Shown in pieces: positions 25,187 to 32,949 of a stretch of 64,000 nucleotides of DNA. The first letter of the stretch is position 1; each line of letters begins with the position of its first letter. This DNA comes from Segatella copri. Lineage in GTDB: Bacteria; Bacteroidota; Bacteroidia; Bacteroidales; Bacteroidaceae. The translations under genes were made by a program, and so were the position numbers. The notes beneath the pieces are model-generated. The model ran no database searches. It saw only the letters and a list, made by a program, of their open reading frames with translations, and had not been told where the DNA came from. The DNA is taken from assembly GCF_949820605.1 (NCBI RefSeq), contig NZ_CATKVU010000007.1, forward strand, positions 186,001 to 250,000, in the 5' to 3' direction.

Positions 25187-25217
25187 ATTGCGTTTACTTT
25201 TATAATTCTATAATACT

Positions 25218-26936
25218 TTAGTTTTGAACCTCGTTATATCCGTCAATCTGTGTCAGGTTCGGGTTGGCAAGAAGCTCAGAAGATGGGAGAGGATATACAT
25301 TAAACTTCTTGTCGAAGGTTGTACCCTTCTCGTTACCACCCTTATATTCCCAATTGTATGTAGCCTGAGCACCACCAAACTGGTTGTAACGGATCAGGTC
25401 AGTACGACGGAAACCTTCGCAGTACAACTCACGGGCACGCTCATCAAGCACGTCTTCAAGAGAATATGTTGAACGTGGTTCTGCGTGGGCACGCTTGCGA
25501 AGAGCATCAATCCATCCCTTAGCCTTAGCAGAATTTGCGCCGTTAAGATGCATTTCTGCTTCAGCAGCGTTGAGGTAAGCCTCTGCTACACGGAAGAGGA
25601 AGAAGTCTGTATCTACACAGAAGGTATCGTGTGTAGTTCCATGGTTGGAGTAAACGTTATTCCATTTTACAATGGTGAGTCCCTGTTTGAAGGCGTCATT
25701 CTTGCCCAGGGCTAATTTATGGTCTACACCCCAAATCATGGCACGGTCATCAATACCCATAGCGCGAATCTGTTCAGCAGTCTTACCTTCGAAATCCGAA
25801 GGGTTATTGACAAATTTGGTTAAGAATGAAGGACGAACACGCATACCTGACCAGTTGGTAGCAGATGTACCTAATGTTTCACCTGTAACAGTTCTGGACT
25901 TTTCATCTATACTTGCTGCAACGAAGAAGAGTGAACCTCCCCATCCTTGAGTCTTGTCACCATCTTGCATCAATGGAAGAAGAGCCTCGCAACTGGCACC
26001 ATTCGAACCATTGTCGCCCATAAAGAGCAGATCGTATGGCTTGTAGCCGTTAGCCTTGGCCTCTGCAGACATTTTGCTTTCATCGAAGAGGGCATATGGT
26101 GAGTTGATAACCTTCTCGGCATATTCAAGCGCCTCTTTCCAGTAAGGATTGTTCTGACCATCGTTGTTGAGGTATGTACCTGCATTGAGATACAGACGGC
26201 TCAAGAGCAACCAGCATGTACCTTTGTCTACGCGACCATAGTCAGCATCGGTGTCAGTCTCTGGTTTTGCCTCCAATAAGTCGGGCTCGGCAGCGAGCAA
26301 TTCGTCCTTAACCCAGTTGAAGAGGAACTCACGACCCAACTGAAGAAGCTCAGCACGAGTGTAACTCTTGCTTGCATCATAATTAGCATTGTAGGTGTGA
26401 GCCTGACGTGGAGTCTCTGCCGAAATCTTATCTGTGAATGAAGGGTCGCCCCAGAAGTCAAGCATCAATAAATAGTGGTAAGCACGGATAACACGTACCT
26501 CTGCATACTTGGTCTTATCTTCTTTTGCAGCCTCGAGTCCTAAGAAATGATTCTCGTATGAGATATTAGACATCATACGATAGTACAAATACTTCAGAGT
26601 TTCATTATCAGCTTTGAACTGGTTGTAGCTGATCTCAGTGAGACCACCATCTGACCACCAACAGATTGATTCGTCAGTAGGTAACTCGTTGAAGTTGTAT
26701 ATGTTACGTAGCAATGTGGATTTGCCGTTGTCTTGAATATTGAAATCGGCATTACCATCATTACCTTCCATAATAAGTCCAGCATAGCACTTGCTATACA
26801 AGCCTGTTATGTTTGGATTTGCGTCACCATTTGGATCAATGTTTCCCTTGTCCAAATCATCCATGCAAGAGCACAAACTTGCTGAAAGCAGAAGAGCTGC
26901 AGCAGGGACGAATGTTTTGAATTTATTGAGTTTCAT
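25218..26936 (-). CDS. susD: SusD-like starch-binding lipoprotein (sus operon 2)
   Basis: 572 aa, lipobox SLCSC. The SusD core is recognised from KYAEVRVIRAYHYLLMLDFWGDPSF, DADYGRVDKGTCWLLLSRLYLNAG and the C-terminal FRVAEAYLNAAEAEMHLNG with ERARELYCEGFRRTDLIRY, ending VYPLPSSELLANPNLTQ. Partner of the SusC 21 nt upstream. Overall similarity to the operon 1 SusD is modest, in contrast to the near-identical susC starts. Confidence 0.94.
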   Translation of the reverse strand: MKLNKFKTFVPAAALLLSASLCSCMDDLDKGNIDPNGDANPNITGLYSKCYAGLIMEGNDGNADFNIQDNGKSTLLRNIYNFNELPTDESICWWSDGGLTEISYNQFKADNETLKYLYYRMMSNISYENHFLGLEAAKEDKTKYAEVRVIRAYHYLLMLDFWGDPSFTDKISAETPRQAHTYNANYDASKSYTRAELLQLGREFLFNWVKDELLAAEPDLLEAKPETDTDADYGRVDKGTCWLLLSRLYLNAGTYLNNDGQNNPYWKEALEYAEKVINSPYALFDESKMSAEAKANGYKPYDLLFMGDNGSNGASCEALLPLMQDGDKTQGWGGSLFFVAASIDEKSRTVTGETLGTSATNWSGMRVRPSFLTKFVNNPSDFEGKTAEQIRAMGIDDRAMIWGVDHKLALGKNDAFKQGLTIVKWNNVYSNHGTTHDTFCVDTDFFLFRVAEAYLNAAEAEMHLNGANSAKAKGWIDALRKRAHAEPRSTYSLEDVLDERARELYCEGFRRTDLIRYNQFGGAQATYNWEYKGGNEKGTTFDKKFNVYPLPSSELLANPNLTQIDGYNEVQN

Positions 26937-26957
26937 ATTGAAATCTATTTTAAATTG

Positions 26958-29900
26958 TTAGAAGTTGAGGTTCAAACCGAGCAGGAATGTGCGGCAGCGT
27001 GGATATACGTTGCTGTCCTTACCTGATGTCTGTTCCGGCTCGAGACCTTTGTACTTTGTGATAGTAAATACATTAGAGCATGATGCGTAGATACGACCTG
27101 AGATACCCTTGTAGTTACCCATCTTCAATACATTGTCAAAATTATAACCCAAAGTAATGTTGTCACACTTCAAGAAGCTTGCATTCTGTACAAAGTAATC
27201 GGTACGAGGATAGTTGTAGGAAGTCCAACCTAAGGCTGCTATTTCCTTTGTACAATTCTCATAATATCCCTTTGGATTACAGAGAACAGAAGTGTTAGCC
27301 TTGCTTTCTGCGTATCCGTTGTAGAGATAGTTTCCAAAACTTGCACGGAAGTTACTTCCAAGATCCCAGTTCTTGTATGAAACCTTGAAGCTGAAACCGC
27401 CTGTCCAAGGAGCTACGATATTCTTGTAGAAGTATCTATCGTTCTCGTCAATAGAACCATCACCATTGCGGTCTACGTAGCAACCCATGATAGGGCGTCC
27501 GTTCTCATCGTATACCTGCTGGAAAACCAAGAAAGAGTTGGCTGGCTTACCTACCTTATGATAGGTGATTGGCTGGGCTTGACCTACCGTCATTCCTGCT
27601 TCAATCATATCGCGACCGCCTGCAAGCTCAGTAATCTCGTTCTTGTTGTAGGCTGCGTTCACGCTCAATTCAACAAACCAGTCTTTGGTCTGGATAGGAC
27701 GACCTGTTACAGCAACTTCAAAACCCTTATTCTCCAAGGTACCAGCATTCTTCAACAGTTTGTTGTCGAAGTTCTGGCCTGCTGGGATGGTTGTTTCACT
27801 CAGAAGGTCAGTAGTCTTGCGGTAATATGCATCAAAGTTGAGAACCAGTCTCTGGTCGAACATACCGTAATCGAGACCGACGTTCCAAGTAGTGGTTGTC
27901 TCCCAAGTCAGGTCATCATTGTATGCCAATGGACGATAGAGCAATCCAGTGTTGTCGCCGCCACCGATAGGATAGAGGAAGTGATTACTTGTACTCTTCT
28001 TGTATGTAGCGGTATAATACTCTTTACCAGTATCCTGCTGACCAGTCTTACCCCAACCCAAACGAAGTTTCAAGTCGCTGATTGCGTCAACATCTTTCAA
28101 GAAACTTTCTTCTTTAACACGCCATGCGAAGGCTGCAGCAGGGAAGAAACCCCAACGGTGTCCGTCTGCAAATCGGCTAGAACCATCATAACGTGCGGTA
28201 AATGTAAGAAGGTAACGATCCAACAAAGAATAGTTGGCACGACCATACCAGCTCACGAGATAAGTCTGACCTCTCCATCTGCTAGTATCGTAAGCCTTTT
28301 CTGTACCAGCAAGAGCTTCACCCTTGTCATTCTTTCCTTCGTAGGTAGATGGATACATGGTTCTGCTCCATTGGTCTCCCCAATATTTCATGTGGCTATA
28401 CTCGTAACCAGCTGTGATATCAAAGTGGTTAGCCTTGTTGAAGTCCTTGGTATATTGAGCATAGGCTGTTGCTACAACGTTATACTTCTTTTCTGTATTT
28501 TCACTTTCTCCACCATAGTAGTATGCGTAGGTAGACTGTGGATTCTTGTGATCATACTCACCACCGGTGGTATATTCACCTGCTAAGTTGACATGCAGAT
28601 GAAGGTCTTCGAAACCGTGAATCTTATAGTCTGCCTCTATGTTACCCAAGAGAACGTGTGCACTCTTGTTAAAGCCGTAGTTCTCTACCTTTTCAACAGG
28701 GTTGGCTGGAGCATCGGAATTGCGGTCGTATGGGAAGGTTGGGTCGTATGATTTACTCTCTTGTGCCCACTGCCAATAGCCGCCCCAATTCTTGAATTTT
28801 TCGTCACTGCTCTTAACAGGACGGGTAGGGTCCATTGTGATAGCTGCACCAACGGCATCCTGTCCACCAGGAACTGTCTTTGAGTAAGAATACTTACCAT
28901 TTACATTCAGGTTGAGGTGCTTGTTGAGCAGAGAAGGACTGAGATTGAAGCCAGCTGTAACACGCTTGTAGTCAGAACCCTTCAGGATACCTTCCTGACC
29001 TGTGTAACCAACGCTGACACGGTAAGGCATTGACCATGATTTCTTATTGATGCCACCTGATAAGCTGACATTATGCTCATGGCTGACAGCTGCACGGTAA
29101 ATCTCATCCTGCCAGTCGGTATCGTATGTGCCGGCAGCATAGTTAGGTGTACCATCAGCATTGTATTCCTTCCAACCTAAGCCTTGGTAGGCAGATGAAC
29201 CTTCGCCATAATAGTTCTTGATGAAGTCAACGTATTCTGATGCGTTCATCACATCCAACTTCTTACCAATAGTACTTACTGAGACTGTACCATTGTAAGA
29301 AACCTGTGGCTTCTGACCGCTACGACCCTTCTTGGTGGTAATGATGATGACACCATTAGAACCACGGGAACCATAGATGGCTGTAGCAGAAGCATCTTTC
29401 AATACAGTGAAGCTCTCGATATCGTTAGGATTGACAAGAGAAAGAGGGTTGTTAACACCCTTTGTATCATTGTTATCCATAGGCATACCATCGATAACAA
29501 TCAATGGGTTGTTGCTCGCAGTAAGAGAAGCACCACCACGAATACGGATCTGTGCACCTTCACCAGGAGCACCCGTTGCAGAGTTAACGTTTACACCGGC
29601 AATCTTACCCTGGATCATATCCTGTGCAGATGTAATGATACCATGGTTCTTCTCATCTGGCTTGAGTGCAGTAACAGAACCAGTCAAGTCGTTCTTCTTA
29701 GCTACACCATAACCGATGACAACGATTTCGTTCAAAGACTTAGAGTCATCTTCCAAGGTAATGTTCATGTTACTAGATGCCTTCACCGTTTGTGGTGTCA
29801 TACCCAGATAGGTGAAAGTAAGATTGGCACCTGGAGCTGCGTCAACAGAGAAGTTACCATCCATGTCGGTAATACCTACTGCCTTACCGTTCACTGTAAT

Positions 29901-30047
29901 GGTAGCACCCATGACAGGCTCACCGGAAGCATCCTTCACGTGTCCCTTAATCGCATTTGTCTGCGCAAAGGAACTTACCGTCAGAAGCAGACCGCTTGCT
30001 AGGGTCAACGCTCTGAGAGGCAATTTAATTTTTACCTGCTTCATCAT
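26958..30047 (-). CDS. susC: SusC-like TonB-dependent maltodextrin transporter (sus operon 2)
   Basis: 1029 aa. The signal peptide and the first ~115 residues are almost the same as the other SusC (FAQTNAIKGHVKDASGEP against FAQSNAIKGHVKDASGEP). The plug begins IVVIGYGVAKKNDLTGSV, and the barrel ends LLGLNLNF. Either of two adjacent ATGs could be the start. The leader is long, about 190 nt from the -7 box at 30237-30244, and the operator shared with lacI lies 53 nt beyond that box. Unlike susC1, this gene therefore has a full LacI-controlled promoter. Confidence 0.95.
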   Translation of the reverse strand: MMKQVKIKLPLRALTLASGLLLTVSSFAQTNAIKGHVKDASGEPVMGATITVNGKAVGITDMDGNFSVDAAPGANLTFTYLGMTPQTVKASSNMNITLEDDSKSLNEIVVIGYGVAKKNDLTGSVTALKPDEKNHGIITSAQDMIQGKIAGVNVNSATGAPGEGAQIRIRGGASLTASNNPLIVIDGMPMDNNDTKGVNNPLSLVNPNDIESFTVLKDASATAIYGSRGSNGVIIITTKKGRSGQKPQVSYNGTVSVSTIGKKLDVMNASEYVDFIKNYYGEGSSAYQGLGWKEYNADGTPNYAAGTYDTDWQDEIYRAAVSHEHNVSLSGGINKKSWSMPYRVSVGYTGQEGILKGSDYKRVTAGFNLSPSLLNKHLNLNVNGKYSYSKTVPGGQDAVGAAITMDPTRPVKSSDEKFKNWGGYWQWAQESKSYDPTFPYDRNSDAPANPVEKVENYGFNKSAHVLLGNIEADYKIHGFEDLHLHVNLAGEYTTGGEYDHKNPQSTYAYYYGGESENTEKKYNVVATAYAQYTKDFNKANHFDITAGYEYSHMKYWGDQWSRTMYPSTYEGKNDKGEALAGTEKAYDTSRWRGQTYLVSWYGRANYSLLDRYLLTFTARYDGSSRFADGHRWGFFPAAAFAWRVKEESFLKDVDAISDLKLRLGWGKTGQQDTGKEYYTATYKKSTSNHFLYPIGGGDNTGLLYRPLAYNDDLTWETTTTWNVGLDYGMFDQRLVLNFDAYYRKTTDLLSETTIPAGQNFDNKLLKNAGTLENKGFEVAVTGRPIQTKDWFVELSVNAAYNKNEITELAGGRDMIEAGMTVGQAQPITYHKVGKPANSFLVFQQVYDENGRPIMGCYVDRNGDGSIDENDRYFYKNIVAPWTGGFSFKVSYKNWDLGSNFRASFGNYLYNGYAESKANTSVLCNPKGYYENCTKEIAALGWTSYNYPRTDYFVQNASFLKCDNITLGYNFDNVLKMGNYKGISGRIYASCSNVFTITKYKGLEPEQTSGKDSNVYPRCRTFLLGLNLNF

Positions 30048-30065
30048 TTGCTTGATTTTTAAGTT
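30028..30065 (-). repeat. Inverted repeat shared by the two susC starts (right arm)
   Basis: 38 bp, exact reverse complement of 3665-3702. Upstream of it the leaders of the two susC genes are unrelated. Confidence 0.85.
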
Positions 30066-30236
30066 AATGTATTATATTAATTTATTTACTTTTTCTTCTT
30101 TTCTTCTTGGCTTAAGTTGTTGTCGTTCCTACTCTAAAATGCCGTTCTGGCTCTTGTTTAGTCTTTCTGGCATCTTACTTATATTATATAAGGTAGGAAT
30201 GGGGGCGCTTGCCCATAAACTTGTCGTTTCTGTGTG

Positions 30237-30374
30237 CAAAATTAAGTTCTTTTCTCTAATGTTGTACTATTTTTATGTTAATTCCGTTATTTATTTTGTG
30301 CAAACGTTTGCACAGAAATTACTTGATTTAAGTCAAGGACTTTGAACTGATATTAAGGATATTTCGTAATTTTG
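30237..30374. promoter_or_regulatory. Divergent susC2 / lacI promoter region with perfect operator B
   Basis: TGTGCAAACGTTTGCACA at 30297-30314 is an 18-bp perfect palindrome. The leftward -7 box TAATTTTG (30244-30237) and the rightward -7 box TAATTTTG (30367-30374) are each 53 nt from the 16-bp operator (30298-30313). One dimer site thus sits exactly midway between two promoters. The rest of 30066-30236 is leader sequence with no ORF. Confidence 0.85.
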
Positions 30375-30391
30375 CAGCACAACTAATAGCA

Positions 30392-31417
30392 ATGGGCGAT
30401 AAAGAAACAATAACAATGAAAGATATTGCTCGCAACCTGGGCGTAAGTGTTGCCACAGTGAGCCGGGCATTGAAGGACAGTTCTCGTATCAGTACTGCCC
30501 AAAAGGAGCGTATTCAGAAATACGCACGTGAACATAACTTCTTCCCTAACTTTCTGGGTGAGGCTTTAAGACATAATAAGGTGAAGCCGATGAAGGTGAT
30601 TGGAGTTATTGTACCTCAGGTGGTACACTATTACTTCATGTCGGTGCTTTCGGGCATCGAGGAAGAGGCTAGAGCCAGAGGTTACCGTGTGATGGTGGCG
30701 CAGAGTAACGAGCGCTACGATAAGGAGGTGGCCATCTGTGAAGACTTCTATCAGAATAAGGTTTGTGGCATCATCGTTTCGCAGGCGAAGGATACCAAGC
30801 AGTATGACCATTTCGAAAAACTGCTGCAGAATGGGGTGCCGCTCATCTTCTATGATAGAATATGTACGGGCGTGAACTGCTCGCGAGTGGTGGTAGATGA
30901 CTATATGGGTGCCTTTACTGCCGTTACCCACATGATTGATACGGGCTGCAAGAAGATTGCCTTCTACGGCTCGCCGATGAATCTGGAAATCTCCAAGAAC
31001 CGATATAACGGTTATCATGATGCGCTGGTAAAGCATGGTTTGACGGAGAACCCTGACTGGGTGAAGATCTGCGATGACCGTGCCAATGCCGAAGCAATAA
31101 CGCCGGATATTCTGATAGAGGAAGATCGTCCGGATGCTTTCTTCGCCATCAATGATGATACGGCAATCGGCATCCTCTATACCGCCAAGCGGATGGGGTT
31201 CAAGGTGCCTGAAGAAATCAGCATCTGCGGATTCACCAATGGTGACCGTGCCAAGGCGTGCGACCCGATGCTTACTACGGTTGAGCAGCGAGGTGTAGCC
31301 GTAGGCGAGGAAGCTGCCAATATTCTGATAGGTCAGGTGGAAGGCTCCATCCCTAGAGATGTGGTGGAGAAGCGAGTGGTGAGAACACGACTCGTGGTGA
31401 GAGGAACAACAAGATAA
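30392..31417 (+). CDS. LacI-family transcriptional regulator of the starch PUL
   Basis: 341 aa. N-terminal helix-turn-helix TMKDIARNLGVSVATVSRAL (~9-28) with the LacI hinge region, then a periplasmic-binding-like sugar domain (VIGVIVPQVVHYYFMSVLSGIEEEARARG; DAFFAINDDTAIGIL; PMLTTVEQRG). The operator palindrome GCAAACGTTTGC is typical of LacI-family sites. Copies lie in front of this gene, susC2, GH77 and GH97, and a near-match lies at the amylase. It probably senses a maltodextrin or its phosphate-free derivative; the ligand is not evident. B. theta Sus uses SusR instead, so the control differs. An ATG six codons downstream of the chosen start is also possible. Confidence 0.92.
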   Translation: MGDKETITMKDIARNLGVSVATVSRALKDSSRISTAQKERIQKYAREHNFFPNFLGEALRHNKVKPMKVIGVIVPQVVHYYFMSVLSGIEEEARARGYRVMVAQSNERYDKEVAICEDFYQNKVCGIIVSQAKDTKQYDHFEKLLQNGVPLIFYDRICTGVNCSRVVVDDYMGAFTAVTHMIDTGCKKIAFYGSPMNLEISKNRYNGYHDALVKHGLTENPDWVKICDDRANAEAITPDILIEEDRPDAFFAINDDTAIGILYTAKRMGFKVPEEISICGFTNGDRAKACDPMLTTVEQRGVAVGEEAANILIGQVEGSIPRDVVEKRVVRTRLVVRGTTR

Positions 31418-31438
31418 AAATATAAAAACAATATAACG

Positions 31439-32779
31439 ATGAAACAAAAACCTGATTTAAGTTTCTGGAAGCTCTGGAACTTGAGCTTCGGATTTTTCGG
31501 AGTACAGATTGCCTACGCCCTACAGAGCGCCAACATCTCCCGAATCTTTGCAACGTTGGGTGCTGACCCACACAACTTGAGTTATTTCTGGATTCTCCCA
31601 CCTCTGATGGGAATCCTGGTTCAGCCTATCGTGGGCACGTTGAGCGATAAGACGTGGTGCCGCTTCGGTCGCCGCATCCCTTATCTCTTTGTGGGTGCTA
31701 CGATTGCCGTCCTGGTGATGTGCCTGCTGCCGAACGCCGGTTCGCTCGGACTGACCGTGAGTGGTGCGATGCTCTTCGGACTGATAGCGCTGATGTTCCT
31801 CGATACGAGCATCAACATGGCGATGCAGCCGTTCAAGATGCTGGTAGGCGATATGGTAAATGAAAAACAGAAGGCAAAGGCTTACTCTATCCAGAGTTTC
31901 CTCTGCAATGCCGGTTCTGTAGCCGGATATATCTTCCCATTCCTCTTTACCTTCCTCGGTATCAAGAATTATGCTGAGAAGGGTGTGGTTCCTGATTCTG
32001 TTATCTGGTCGTTCTATATCGGTGCGGCTATCCTGATTCTCTGTGTTATCTACACCACAATGAAGGTGAAAGAGTGGAATCCACAGCAGTATGCGGACTA
32101 TAATGAAGCGAAGAGTGAAGAGGGAGGAGTGAAGAATTCTAATGCTGAGGCTTCTGAAGACAAGGCTGGTTGGATTACTTTGCTGCGCAAGGCGCCATCT
32201 ACCTTCTGGAAGGTGGGACTGGTTCAGTTCTTCTGCTGGGCTGGTTTCCTTTATCTCTGGAATTATTCTACGGGAGCCATCGCTGAAACCGTATGGAATA
32301 CGACCGATCCTGCTTCTGAAGCATTTCAGGAGGCAGGCAACTGGGTGGGCATTCTCTTTGCAGTTCAGGCGGTAGGTAGTGTAGTTTGGGCTGTGATTCT
32401 CCCTCAGTTTAAGGATACGAAGGTGGCATACGCTGTCAGTCTGGTTATCGGCGGTGTGGGTTTTGCCCTGATACCTTTCCTGCATGACCAGTATCTGCAG
32501 TTTATTCCGTTCCTGATGATTGGTGCCGGTTGGGCAGCCATGCTGGCGATGCCTTTCACCTTTGTTACCAATGCTTTGCAGGGATATGGTCACATGGGTG
32601 CTTATCTCGGTCTGTTTAATGGAACCATCTGTATCCCTCAGATTGTGGCTGCCATCTGCGGTGGAACTGTCCTGAGTCTGGTGGGTTCTCATCAGAGCGA
32701 TATGATGATTGTGGCAGGTATCCTGCTGATTGCGGGTGCGCTGTCTGTGAGTATCATCAAGGATAAGAAATCAGAATAA
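31439..32779 (+). CDS. MFS sugar transporter (maltose/maltodextrin type)
   Basis: 446 aa, about 12 predicted membrane helices. FWKLWNLSFGFFGVQIAYALQ and LPPLMGILVQPIVGTLSDKTWCRFGRRIPY carry the MFS A-loop (GxxSD...GRR). It resembles the SLC45/GPH-like permeases found in Bacteroidetes alpha-glucan loci that move maltose across the inner membrane. A hydrophilic central loop (~225-245, EEGGVKNSNAEASEDKAG) divides two six-helix halves. It lies 21 nt after lacI, so the two are co-transcribed. Confidence 0.88.
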   Translation: MKQKPDLSFWKLWNLSFGFFGVQIAYALQSANISRIFATLGADPHNLSYFWILPPLMGILVQPIVGTLSDKTWCRFGRRIPYLFVGATIAVLVMCLLPNAGSLGLTVSGAMLFGLIALMFLDTSINMAMQPFKMLVGDMVNEKQKAKAYSIQSFLCNAGSVAGYIFPFLFTFLGIKNYAEKGVVPDSVIWSFYIGAAILILCVIYTTMKVKEWNPQQYADYNEAKSEEGGVKNSNAEASEDKAGWITLLRKAPSTFWKVGLVQFFCWAGFLYLWNYSTGAIAETVWNTTDPASEAFQEAGNWVGILFAVQAVGSVVWAVILPQFKDTKVAYAVSLVIGGVGFALIPFLHDQYLQFIPFLMIGAGWAAMLAMPFTFVTNALQGYGHMGAYLGLFNGTICIPQIVAAICGGTVLSLVGSHQSDMMIVAGILLIAGALSVSIIKDKKSE

Positions 32780-32823
32780 AATGAGATGAACGATTAATTG
32801 ATTGTTTCTACGGAGTAAGGGTT

Positions 32824-32901
32824 GTGCAAACGTTTGCACGATTTGTGAGAAAAAAATATGCAAATTTCAGATACGTTTTTCGCTCGTTTTTCTTACCTTT
32901 G
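32824..32901 (+). promoter_or_regulatory. GH77 promoter with LacI-type operator C
   Basis: Perfect palindrome GTGCAAACGTTTGCAC at 32824-32839. The -7 box TACCTTTG at 32894-32901 follows after 54 nt. The leader to the ATG is 48 nt. Confidence 0.82.
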
Positions 32902-32949
32902 TAGCATCAAACATAAATTATAACATTTTCAAGAGCCTTTAAGAGTCTT

